Source: Parasponia andersonii (lineage: Eukaryota; Streptophyta; Magnoliopsida; Rosales; Cannabaceae). Taken from it: a DNA stretch of 64,000 bases. The first letter of the stretch is position 1, and each line of letters begins with the position of its first letter. Positions 1-10,846 of this stretch are shown one piece after another. The stretch covers positions 1 to 64,000 of the forward strand of contig JXTB01000782.1 of assembly GCA_002914805.1 (NCBI GenBank), given 5' to 3'. The translations under genes and the position numbers were made by a program. A model generated the notes under the pieces. It was not told the origin of the DNA, made no database searches, and was given only the letters and a program-made list of their open reading frames with translations.

Positions 1-640
1 AGGATAAATGGCACAAATGGTTCCTAAACTATACAATTTGTGGCAATTTAGTCATTAAAATTTCAATTGTAGTAATTAAGCTTATGCTTTCCAATTTGAA
101 GCAATTTAGTCTCTAAACTATCTTAATTATAACTTATTTTTAACAAAAATACACGCGAGAAATATGTGGTAGCATTGAAAATGTATTTAAAAGATAATTT
201 AAGAATTTTAGGTATAAAAATGAATAATCACATAAAAATTTTTCTAAATTTACAATTTCAAGAATCTTAAAATGAAAATAATACATTTTTTTTTCTTTAT
301 ATTCTTTTGTTCAATTTATTTTTCCGCAGTTTGAGATATTAGAAAATAAAATATGTTTTTGTCATAAATTTAACAGCACATTATAATTCAAATAATTCAG
401 ATACCTAATTATTTTAAATCTAATTATTTTAAATCAAAAAATTCAAGATAATTGAAACTTTGATTAGAAATTGGACAGTACAGCCACCGGAGCGAAGAAG
501 GAATCAGTACTTTTAAGGCTTTATTTTCTCTTTCCTTTCCTTTTTCTTTAAGGGCTTATTCTTAACTTTTTAGCTAGTAAGACAAATAAACATATTTCTG
601 ATATTTAGCAACGAAAAAAAATTTCTGATAAGAACAGAGA
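1..640. other. Upstream intergenic region
   Basis: AT-rich sequence with no open frame I can assign. The first 150 bases carry repeated phrases of the kind 'cctaaacta ... caatttagt' that are common in plant dispersed repeats, but no terminal repeat or target duplication was found. The right part is probably the promoter region of the gene at 2158; no TATA box could be chosen with confidence. Confidence 0.4.
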
Positions 641-2157
641 GAAGAAAGAAGCTTCCACAGACTAGGCTGCTTGAAACGGACATTCGATTTCTAAACGGAC
701 CCTCTCATTCGATTTAAAATCGGAAATTTCCTCTGTAAAACCAGCATGGCCGTCTAGGGTTTCTTCTGTAAGTTGCGACCATCTTTCTTTTCTATCTATT
801 TTACTTTTCTCCCCCGATATTTCTCTAGCTCGTTCTTGCTGGGTAGCTCATTTTTGGATCATCTAATAAAAAATTCATGCTTTTGGGAACTGGGTACGTG
901 ATTTTTTTCCTAATTTCTCGAGATGGGTAGCTCTTTTTACGAGGATGAATTAAAAAAAATTGTGTCTTGGCAACTGGGTACTTGATTTGCGTGGGTTTCT
1001 TGAGATGGGATTTCATTGAAATGTATGTTCTTCGATCTTGTTTTGTGGTTTCGAATTTTTAACTGATGGAACCAGAAATGTGGAGCTCGTGTGTGTGTGT
1101 GTGTGTACGTATATACATTTTCTTTCTAATTAATAAGGTGGGAAGTATCAGTGGTTTTAGAGGTTAATGAAGGTGTTCTTTTGATGTGGGTATAAGATCA
1201 TGGGTTTAGTGGGTGACGTATTTGCTTCAAAATTTTTTATTTTGTTGGCTTATGCAAGTTGACGGTTCTCTGTCCTAGTTTTATTGTTCGGTGAAATTTA
1301 TATTGGGGTTATATGTATGCATAATGCTCACTCGTGGAGCCATGAGAACATAACAAGATTAGTAATCAAAGGCACTACACCTGTCCAAGTATCGTCTAAA
1401 ATCCACGCATAAGCAAAATTTGGTCAGTCATGAAATAAATAGTTTTGAATCATTATCAAGTTTCTGTTTGAGATGCAAACGATGGGGGGAAAAAAATTAA
1501 GCTGTTATTGAAGTCAAATGGGAGGGTGGTTTGGTTCAAGTTGAAACGGATTTCGTCAGAAGATGGGTGGATGCTTTCGACAAAGTAAATATTAGTCTAT
1601 GATCATATGATGTGTGTCTATATAGCATTCTACGAGGATACCATTTATTTGCTTAACACAAATTTGTATCTTTGAGTTGAACCCAAAACTTCGTAGCTTA
1701 AAGGATCGGTGACAATGAGTATTTGATATTTTGATTTGCAAGCTGTATCTTCGTGATTTATGAGATGTTCTAGATTCTGTTGGCAACAATGGTGTATGAT
1801 ATGTATTTCTAGTACTGCAATAAGCGAAGAGTGTAAGTTTCTAAAACTTCTGAAACATGCGAGGCCACCACTACTTCTAGTCTAAATTCGTCTTTTGTCC
1901 TCCACTTGACTTTTTCATTAGTGATAATCACATTTCACACCAGGCCTGTCCTGACAAGTGATGATGAGACACAAAATTTACTAAAATTCTACAGACTAGG
2001 GAAGATGCAAGTAGCTCGTAGATTAGTATCTAGATTTATAAATCTTCAACTGTCTCTCTTTTCATTTTCCCTTTTGCCCTAATTTTAGACCTTCTGATGT
2101 ATTGGCTTTTCTAATTCTTGACAAATCCAGTGATGAACTCCCTTTTGTCGTCGAACA
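641..2157 (+). promoter_or_regulatory. Probable 5'UTR with a 1.36-kb leader intron
   Basis: A pyrimidine- and purine-rich leader ends in the sequence agggtttcttct followed by a consensus donor gtaagt at 768. A consensus acceptor, aaatccag, ends at 2130, only 27 bases before the start codon at 2158. This fits a leader intron of 768-2130, a common arrangement in plant housekeeping genes. A (GT)n run at 1088-1104 lies inside it. Exon 1 also has a three-codon mini-ORF, ATG-GCC-GTC-TAG, at 746-757. The transcription start is inferred, not seen. Confidence 0.5.
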
Positions 2158-2222
2158 ATGCATGGATTCTCCACTTTAGATGGCTTTGTGGATATAACCG
2201 AGTGCTTGGCAGAGATGATTAA
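2133..2222 (+). promoter_or_regulatory. Upstream ORF overlapping the main start out of frame
   Basis: If the leader intron ends at 2130, the first ATG of exon 2 is at 2133. It opens a 29-codon frame that runs past the main ATG (2158) in another frame and stops with TAA at 2220. Such an overlapping uORF would normally reduce translation of the main frame. The effect is inferred; the reading frames are seen directly. Confidence 0.4.
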
Positions 2223-3009
2223 GTATGTCGCTAATGAACCCTCACTAGGTCTGTTCTATGTTCAGCAGCACACTCAAAATGCTGTGCCCACCGTAATTCA
2301 GCACAGAAATAAGGTTGTAGATAAGGCTCATGAAACAACTTTGCACACTGAAGATTCAGAGGATTCAATTACCATGGTGAGATCAATGAAAGAATGTGGA
2401 TTCCCCATCGCCGATGAGATGATCAGAGATATAAAGAAATCTTTGTTGATCATGTCTACAAAACAACCAAGAAGAGGGTTGATCCATGACACTAGATCAG
2501 GTTTTCAGGCAGAAAGAACTAGCTCTTGGGGATCAGCCACTTGGGGCCGTCCCGGGGTTTATGGTCAGCAGGACAGCGGAAAGAGTGGCTACTTTTCAAC
2601 TGTATTCAAGTCTGCAAGGAAGAAGGCTAGTAATTTTAAGTGGCCACAACTTGATTCCGGAGAATCAATGCAAACCAAGGATGATAAGCTGCTGTTCTAT
2701 CCCAGTAGATCATTATCGGTTGCCTCTGTTGCTAGCACTGGCTCATTTCAGCCAGGTGCGGAAGCTGATGAACTACCATTGTCAAGTAAGACTCCGGATG
2801 AACCACAAGAAGAACGAATAGATGAACCACAAGAAGAACGAATAGATGCGAGTTCACCATCCCCTAATTTGATACCCATGTCAGAGGACTATGACGAGTT
2901 CAAGGCAGATAAAGAAGCAAAACTAGAGGAGTGGTTAGAAGGGAATGGCAACCTGGATGATTGCAGAGTTGCAAGTGATCAGAGGCAATTAAACTTTGAC
3001 AAACTGTAG
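2158..3009 (+). CDS. BORCS8 / MEF2BNB-like protein
   Basis: A single-exon frame of 283 codons. Residues about 8-105 resemble the BORCS8 (MEF2BNB) family: the motif VANEPSLGLFYVQQH followed by AVP matches the animal LANEPSVALYRLQEH...LP block, and the rest of the helical domain runs to about KQPRRGLI. In animals BORCS8 belongs to the BORC complex, which works with Arl8 in lysosome positioning; the role of plant members is not established. The tail after residue 105 is Ser/Pro- and acid-rich and of low complexity. Within it residues DEPQEERI are repeated exactly twice because of a 24-bp tandem duplication (2797-2844). The start is chosen because the domain begins just after it and no upstream in-frame ATG follows the acceptor at 2130. 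A possible polyadenylation signal, aataaa, is near 3178. Family assignment is from remembered similarity. Confidence 0.7.
   Translation: MHGFSTLDGFVDITECLAEMIKYVANEPSLGLFYVQQHTQNAVPTVIQHRNKVVDKAHETTLHTEDSEDSITMVRSMKECGFPIADEMIRDIKKSLLIMSTKQPRRGLIHDTRSGFQAERTSSWGSATWGRPGVYGQQDSGKSGYFSTVFKSARKKASNFKWPQLDSGESMQTKDDKLLFYPSRSLSVASVASTGSFQPGAEADELPLSSKTPDEPQEERIDEPQEERIDASSPSPNLIPMSEDYDEFKADKEAKLEEWLEGNGNLDDCRVASDQRQLNFDKL
2797..2844 (+). repeat. 24-bp coding tandem duplication
   Basis: Two identical 24-base units sit side by side and keep the reading frame, giving an eight-residue acidic repeat in the disordered tail of the BORCS8-like protein. Identity of the copies suggests a recent event. Confidence 0.9.
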
Positions 3010-3805
3010 ACACTGAAGGCGTTGGCCTGTACATACTGATGTGTTCATCGCTTGATTATCTTTGAACGACGAACGTGTACAATATGATTTATAAATGGTG
3101 CATTATTTACTTTTTTTTTCCCGTCATTTTGCTTGTAAAGTTTAGTGTTGTTCAATGACTGCTGTTTCAACAAGTGAAATAAAATTCAAGGGTAAAGATA
3201 TAGAAGAATCTCTTCAGTTCTTTAATAGTTCGTAGCCTTGAACATGCTTATGGTACTTGAATACATCTAAGCTGTGGTATTTCCTAATCACATCATTAGC
3301 TGATCAAGTACATGGTATGTTGAATTCATTAAAGAGTACTAGTGACATAACTCGGTCCTATGCAGCAGGTTTCATCTACTTCCCTGTAACCATAAGAGGT
3401 GTTTTATGCTCAATTACGAAAGATTAATGGCTATGTACTCGGCACTAACTATTGTTTATGAGTTATGAAAGATTAAATGTTTATTGTCCTTTTATCCTGA
3501 TACTTTCCCAACTCCAACATATAGGAAATCTGGGATTTTTCAATTGCAGGTAAAACCTGAGTTTCCTAAAATGCCGTATTATTGCTATTGCATCTTGTGT
3601 TATTTTGTTAGATCTAATATTTGAAATTGTTGAAATTCATAATTTGACAAGATTAAATCCCACGTTTTGTCAAAAAAATGATTTAGAAGCAATGTCAGTG
3701 ACATAATACATAGAAACATAGATCGATTTAGAAATCTAAATTTGTAATAGTTCATACACTGTCAAAGCTTGGTATCATATGTGGGGCTCTTCACGAAATG
3801 GCCGA
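3010..3805. other. 3' flank of the BORCS8-like gene
   Basis: No convincing frame. The first 200 bases probably hold the 3'UTR and polyadenylation site; the remainder is AT-rich spacer. Confidence 0.35.
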
Positions 3806-4063
3806 ATTTAGGCATCTTTGAAATAGATGTTCGTTTTCGAAAACTGTAGCAATATGGTCAATACACATCAGTAGATATAACAAATGTAAATTTTGATTTG
3901 CCGCTATAAAATTTGACATACTCGGTGTGTAAACTGAAGCTAGGGTGTTGGTACATATACCAAGAGTAAAAACTAATATATGTACACGACTATTGAGCCA
4001 CAAAAAGAAAAAAACCAACATTTACTATAATGAAGTATAAAAAAGGACATTCACTTTAATTTT
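3806..4063. repeat. Dispersed repeat, first copy
   Basis: This segment is related to 25795-26072 in the same direction. Shared landmarks are 'catataccaag', a block near 'gagccac/tagccat aaaaag', and the end 'ggacattcac/ggacatccac'. Both copies abut or lie near (TA)n runs and a second MITE family. No clear terminal inverted repeats were found, so the class is open. Confidence 0.5.
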
Positions 4064-4104
<41 letters not shown>

Positions 4105-4262
4105 TCTATTGGATCACCATCTAATGATGATTTAATGGCTATAATAAAGTACATGAAAAGACGTGCATCATTAATGCTCTTTCTCTCTCTTACTTTTTAC
4201 AATAAAAAAAATGTGCATGCTAAATTTTCATTGCCCAAATTAATATAGAGAGAGTACATGTG
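4064..4262 (+). mobile_element. MITE-like element, copy A (truncated)
   Basis: A (TA)n run at about 4066-4100 is followed by about 150 bases closely similar to 28680-28830 and, in reverse, to 25400-25555. The core contains gatgatttaatggctataa and gaaaagacgtgcatcattaa. It lacks the outer left arm seen in the other two copies. Family defined here from three copies in the window; not matched to a named MITE. Confidence 0.6.
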
Positions 4263-5964
4263 TTAAATCATTATAGACATAATATCAGAATTCGTTTGCT
4301 ATGTTTGTCAAAGCAAACTTTAGCCAAGACCTTCCCATTTCACAAAGAAAAAGAACGGAAAATCTTTCCATATCTTTCTTTGACAAGTGTTGTGCACCAT
4401 GTATATTGAAAGATATGTTTGTATTACCAAATAATCAATTAATTGCTTGAAGCGATAATTAATTTATTATGATGTAATCCGTAAATGAAAAATTGTTGCA
4501 ACAACGAGTGTTTTTGTTGTAATAGAACAAAAAAATAAATACTAAACATAATATTTTTAACGTGATTCAGACCTCTCATATTCTAAAAGGTACGCCCATA
4601 AAGAAAAATAGAAAAAAATAATATATGAATACAAACTCTAATTGACTTAAATAATAGAAAGATTTTCTCTTTTTAATTGCCTCTCTTCAGCTATATGTTT
4701 AGCAAACTCTCCTCATTTTATTGATCCTTTAGTCGTGAACTGCTTTCACAACTCTGTATCGGTCTTATCCCGAAAACGTAATGTTCTTCCTCCCAAATAA
4801 TAAATACACTTAACTAAGGACCTAAAAAACTCACAAGCTCTCTAAGTCTCACAATAGTAATAGAACACACTCTATGCTCTACAATAAAAGTTCTCTCTAA
4901 GCAAATTTTTCTGAAATGAAGTGCATTTGAATCCGTTAGAGTGGCTAAGTTTTTCTAGATGAATTTCCAACTCTTAAGTTATCCTTCCTAGAATGAAATG
5001 ACTAAAAATAAGAAAGATATGATTCAAAAACTGATGTCATTTTTTGTTTGAACCATCAAAAATTTATTACAACAACTTGTATGAATATTCCTTAAAAAAA
5101 TATCTAGGTACATTAAGGAATGCTCTTCACGAATTTTGCTATTTTTGATTAGTTGAAATTTCACATTTATTTTTACAAATACTTTCCTTAAACTCAAGGA
5201 TAAATTTTACAATCAATTAAAGTCAATTAATTCAATCAAGAGAATTTTTCTTGAAAAGATAAATCTGTTACAACAGATAAGATCACTAGATTGCAACAAG
5301 TCAAAGTATTAATTAAGAAAATACCAATTAATTCAATAAGATAATATTTAACACCGTTTAAGGATGAAAATCAATCTTAAATTTGCTCAAAAAACTGTCC
5401 AGAAACAATAATCAAAAATTGAAATAATATTAGGCAAGAATCAATCAAGAAGAAACAATTAAGTTTTAAATAGAAACTAATCAATGGATTTAGTGAGATA
5501 GAATATCTCAATCTATCTAGTCGAGCTGGTCACAAAATTCCTTTGACAAATTGCCCATCAATCTTCTAAAAGTAATAAATATGAAAATTAAGCTTAACGA
5601 ACTTCATTTTCCCAGCATAGATTCTTGGACGGCAAAATCTATTGTGTAACAATCGTAATATCTATTGTAACAAGTTTATTAAAATAACAGTAGATTTATT
5701 ACAACTTACTAGAATACTCGCAATAACATGAGTTTAGTGCCTTTTTTTTTTTTTTCATTGAATGTGAAAACCTTGGTCCTAACATGTACAATTTAAGATA
5801 TATATACAGTAGTGTCGTCTCGTGCCCTTGGTATGCGTGTAGGTTGTCTTTGGTGTTTTCTTTTATTGAACAAGAGATTTCACATATTTAATTCAAATAA
5901 ACTAAGTATATAAAGATTTAGAAACTCATAAGTCATAACACAATATATATAACAACGCATAAGT
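4263..5964. other. Intergenic, repeat-derived
   Basis: No supported gene. Around 4560-4900 the text aacgtgattcagacctc and later 'acacactctatgctctacaataaaag' resembles the LTR or leader of plant retroelements, but I could not find paired ends. The last 50 bases (5915-5960) resemble the segment just outside the other end of the following LTR element (14337-14375). Confidence 0.3.
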
Positions 5965-6681
5965 TGCTCGAGTGTACTCTTTCGTGATTTAATTAAAGAG
6001 GAATTAATCAGGCGTAAAAATATTTTACGAATGATCAAGATAGTAGTAGAAATACAAAAAATGACATAGAAATCTAATTATAAGTGGCAAAAAATTATAA
6101 GTGTCCTTGACAGTATAACTAACACTTGACAGTATAACTTGTTAGTAAACAGTGATATGTGATTTCAATGACTATCATTATGTATTTATGTATTATTTAA
6201 CAGTATTTTTAATACAAGTGATATCAGTTATATAGTCAAAAATAAATAAAAATAGTTAAATTTCAATCATTCAGTCAGAAATATAAATAATAATATTGAT
6301 AATAAATAATTAGAAAATTAAAAAGTTAAATTTTTGACAAAAATGATTACAAGACATTTTATCAAAAATAAAAAAAATAAAATACTAAAAATAACGTGGA
6401 TGGCCATAAATAAAGCGATCATTTATCCTACAATTTAGTTTGTTAAACAACTCATCCTTATGAGTTTACAAAAATTTAAAATATAAAATTTAAATATTAG
6501 TAGCTATGTTAGCATAATATATATAATTAATGGTTACTTTACAAATATTTAGATCAAGATACAAGATAGAATAACAAATATTTAGACGAAAATAAGATAA
6601 TTAGGAGCCTAGTTCAACATTCTCAAAACCTGGGTCATAACAATAATGCAATAATATAATTATATTAATAATAGTTAATAT

Positions 6682-6715
<34 letters not shown>

Positions 6716-7540
6716 TGTATATATATATATATATATATATGTACGAGTATATGGAAGCTTTGGGTTATAAGTGGATTAAAATAAGGTATGTGGGTTGACT
6801 CTAAGCGAAAGAGAGAGAAGAATAATATCTATCCTTGTATAATAAGCGAGAATAAGTAGACATCACTTCTAACATTTTCTTTTACCTTTATATCATTTTC
6901 TTTTATTTTCTCTCTCTCTTCTTTTTTTTTTTTTTTTTTTTTTTTGAATTAGTAAGAGTACTTAAGCCAATTTCTTATCTTTTGTCTTTTTAATTTTTCA
7001 AATAAAATTTTTGTTACTACCAGCAGGACACGTGCCTAGAGGATCGATGGCCTCGGTTGAAGAGAAAGGTCATATACAGAAAAAGTAAAAAATGAGCTTT
7101 ATTAATTGTCTTTTTTACAAAGCTTTTTGAGCTTATTTATAGGCAAAGGATAATGAAGTTTTCTTTCTTTTTTTTTTTTTTTTTTAAATTTTGGGCTGGA
7201 GCGAAATTAAATTGCCCATTGAAGCAACTCTGTGGTAGATCACAGACACTTGCGGAGCTTATCCTTGGGGTTGACACCTATGCTTGGTGATGGAGGGTAG
7301 CTTGATATGTGGCCCAATTGTATTGCGACCACATGGCAAAAGTTAACTGTGTGGCACAAGTGCCATGAATTATGCAATCTTTAAATAAAAAATTGACATT
7401 TGTTTTAACAAATGAAAGTCATTTTTTGTATAATATAATTTTAACACGTTACATTTTTTTATTTTATCTTATATTATATGCTTATCATATTATTTGTGAT
7501 TTAATATTTTAGTAAGTAATTAATTATAAAAATTGTCACA
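5965..7540 (-). repeat. 3' LTR of the old gypsy element
   Basis: Aligns over its whole length with 10847-10987 plus 13149-14319. It begins TGCTCGAG (right copy TGCTAGGG) and ends near tgtcaca. It contains a long (ATT/AAT)n and (TA)n block (6680-6740), CT- and T-rich runs around 6900-6945 and a T run at 7170-7185 that are absent or shorter in the other copy. Landmarks shared by both include gaggatYgatggYctcggttg and atccttggggttgacacc. Confidence 0.75.
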
Positions 7541-8432
7541 TGCTAAAATTTTAAGTCTTTTCAGCTACGGTGAATATGAACTATGAACATTGACTAGATC
7601 TCATTAATATGAATTTTTCTCAATATAATCTTCGAAAATGTCTCGAAAGTACCAAATTCATAAAAGGAGAATTTCTTCTTTTAGATGAATTTTTGAGAGA
7701 AATAAAACATTATCACCTTATTGGCACATTCTAATTAACTTGGTACTTATCTGTAAGATAATATAATATCCTTCTAATCCACAAAGAATGATTGATACAA
7801 ACTATAAGCAAACTTAGAATAACAGATTGCTAGCTCTAGTTAGAATCCAGATAATTATGCCGAAATATTTCTATAGGCTCAACCCAAATAATGTTTCGTT
7901 AAAACCTTAATAGAGCAAAATTTAGTAGAAAAAATCTCTAAAAAAGAATAAGAGTATTATATGTGAGCAACAGTTTAGAGATGAACTTTAGTATTGTTGA
8001 GAGTAGTTTTTTTTAGATGCTTGTAATGTTAAGAAATCTTCTTGAAAAAAGTGAGCACATTAAGTTTTGATACCGAGGAGATATTAGGCTCTAGTTCTTG
8101 ATTCTTAAATTCCAATATGTAGTTTCCACGTGTGATTCATATGAACAGAAAGAGAATAATCCTCGTGCAAAAGAGGAGGTTAGTCTAATATAAACAAATA
8201 TAGATAATTATTGGGGATGAAATAAGAAGAATAAAATCTGATAATTAGATTCAATATAACATTAGTCTCCACTCAAGATAAATTAAATGAGATAACTAGA
8301 AGTAATCTCATAATTAAATTTCACAAGCTTTTTTTTTTTTTTTTAAATGTATACACAAAATGGGTGTATAATAATGAAAATGGTATAAATGTTGTATTGG
8401 TAATGCTAGGTTATAATTTTCATGATATGGAA

Positions 8433-8880
8433 ATTAACATTTTGGATGATCCTGCTTTTGTCAGGTCATAATGTTGGTAACTTAATAATAAACTTTTAAG
8501 ATGATCCTGTTTTTGTCAGATCATAATGTCAATAGTTTAAAAATTAGCTTTTTAGATGATCTTGCTTTAGTCAAGTCATAATAGCGATTGCTTGAAAATT
8601 AGATTTTCAGATGATCCTGTTCTTGTTAGGTCATAATACCGATAGCTTAGAAATTGGCATTTCGGATGATCCTGCAATTTTCATGTTATAATGCCGATGG
8701 CCTAGAACTTGGCTTTCTAAGTGTGAATATGATTAAATCATAATATCGATGGCCCCAAACAACTAGCTTTTCGGAAAATCTTGCACTTGTCATGTCATAG
8801 TGTCGTTAGCCATAAGATTGGTGTTTCAAGAGTAAGCCTGATCAGATTGTAACACTAATGGCCAAAAGTTTTGAGCGCAG
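8433..8880 (-). repeat. Minisatellite, about seven units of ~64 bp
   Basis: Degenerate tandem units share 'gatgatcctg...ttgtcaggtcataat', each followed by a variable 25-30 base part. It lies between gag and the 3' LTR of the minus-strand element. Tat/Ogre elements are known to carry such variable tandem arrays in their 3' untranslated region, so the position supports the classification. Confidence 0.75.
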
Positions 8881-9239
8881 ACCTGACCTGAATATATATA
8901 AGCAAACTACTAAGTGTAGTTTTCATTCTTTGGATGATGTTTGTATATTTCTTTTGAGAATTTGTATAAGATTTTCACTTTAGCAAAATATAAAAGCTTG
9001 AGGATTTCTTGAATCCTGTGATGAATAATTAATCTCAAGGAGAATAAACTTAACATTTTATTGAAACTAAATATTTTACAAGAAAAAGAAAAAGTCCACG
9101 ACTTGAGAATATCTTTTGATTTGGACTTTAATAAACCCCAAAATTAGTGGTGATATTGTGTCTGGGTTATTGATGATATCATTTGCTGAGTTTGATATCA
9201 GCTATTGTAGAAGCATATCAAATTCTTACTTAGATTTTC

Positions 9240-10345
9240 TCATAATTTGGAAAAGAGTTCTTTTCAGCCCTTTGTTGTTATTGCCATAAAATTTCACCTT
9301 TTTGGGCTGTCTCGCGATAGAGCATTCGAATCATGTAGCAATCTTGCGTAGCATAGGCCATTTTCCTATGAATAGGACAGTACTTGGGATTTCTTATCTC
9401 TTCGGGTGTTGGTAGCATTTTAATTGGATAATATTGTAATAATCCATCTTTTATCCATGCTTGGACTAGAGCCAAGATCGTATTTTGTGGAAGAGGTATT
9501 TGTAGGGGGACAGAAAAATTTCTTTTTCCTTAGCAAGGTGCTTAAATTGCAACAACTTCTCTTCCTCTCTATTATTCCAAGTAGTAGCTTTTTCGATAAA
9601 CATGGATTTATGTATGCCTACCATTGTCTTTCCAGTGTTCTTGACTTTGATCATTAAAAATGCAAAACTAAGAATGTTATAGTTTTCAATATGAATTTTG
9701 TATTCATCTTGTACGCCATTAATGCACAACTATATTAATTCTTCCTCCGAAATAATTTGTTTGCAATCCAGGGCCGTTTCTTTGAATCTATTCATATAAG
9801 TTATGAGTGATTCATTTTTTCCTTGAGTTTTATTTGAAAGATCAGACAAATTCAGCTTATACTCGGTCATGAAAAAACTTAGTGCAAAATGTTGCTACCT
9901 GTTCCTCCCATATACGAATATTACCAACTGGAAGATTGACGAACTATGAATATACCCGATCAGTAAGAGATTTTGCGAATTTTTTGAGTCTTAATTCATG
10001 GTCAATAGCTTAAACTCTAAGATCATCCAAGAAACTGATGATATTTTTTCTAGCATTGTCTTTCTTCCCATCAAATTTCTTGAATCTAAATCTAAGATTT
10101 GTGTAGTCCTTCGAATATGGTTTGGAGAGAATATGTGCAGGATAAGGATGCTAGAAGTCCATCGCTGCTATAATTTTCTAGTTTTTTCTACCTTTGCTTT
10201 GAGTACATCATGTAGTTCTCTTTTAGTGATAAATATGCTTGAAGTTTCATTATTTGTGCTTGTCGTGATTACAATAGGCGAATTAATGTGATTCCCAACA
10301 GAATTTTGATTGCCGAATGTGGGTAAGTTATTTTTGCCAGATAGG
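9240..10345 (-). pseudogene. gag relic of Tat/Ogre-like retrotransposon
   Basis: Minus-strand fragments read as one decayed gag. The capsid part includes GKNESLITYMNRFKETALDC and IQLCINGV-like text (9720-9870). Further on come WIKDGLL, LPTPEEIRNPKYCPIHR and ATQDCY (9310-9450), the His/Cys end typical of Tat-lineage gag. Several stops and at least two frameshifts separate the pieces (for example at about 9475 and 9730), so no product is expected. Nothing of pol follows downstream. Confidence 0.7.
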
Positions 10346-10823
10346 ATTGCTCAATTTTTCTTTTCTATTTTAACTATTTTTTGTTTCAAACTTTACACAA
10401 TTGCTATTGTAAAAAGCTGATTTTATTGGTCTGACTCTTCGATATGCAATGGGTCTTGTCATTGCTCAACCATTTTGGAAAATAGAAGACATGAAAGAAA
10501 TAGATTTTACGAGAGAATTTCCGGAAAGAGGTAGACAAAAATCCGACAAAAATTTTAGGATATTTTAGAAAAACAAAATGAATAGAAGTCTGGAATGAAA
10601 TGCTGACTGGTTTTCAAGAAGGAAACTAACAAAGTTTTAAGATGAAAAATTAACAGAAATTTTGGGAAGGAAATTTAACAAAATTTTAAGAAGAAAAACT
10701 GGCAGAATTTCAAGATGAAAACTTGAAAAAAATTTAAGAAGATTTTAAAAGCAAGTTGGACAAAGGTCAAAGATGAAAGATCATATTTTGGGAATATTGA
10801 GGAAGTACAATTTCACTTGGCAA

Positions 10824-10842
10824 CTCTTCAATGGAGTCACTA
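10824..10842 (-). other. Primer-binding-site-like sequence
   Basis: Read on the minus strand, the 5' LTR ends CCCTAGCA and four bases later comes tagtgactccattgaagag. This resembles the TGGTGACTCCACTGGGGA type of primer site I recall for plant Tat/Ogre elements. The place is right; the match is degenerate and the priming tRNA is not proven. Confidence 0.4.
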
Positions 10843-10846
10843 TTAA

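Noticed and set aside
4560-4900. Endogenous pararetrovirus or copia LTR suggested by the aacgtgattc phrase
   Set aside because: No coding remains, no paired ends and no second copy in the window.
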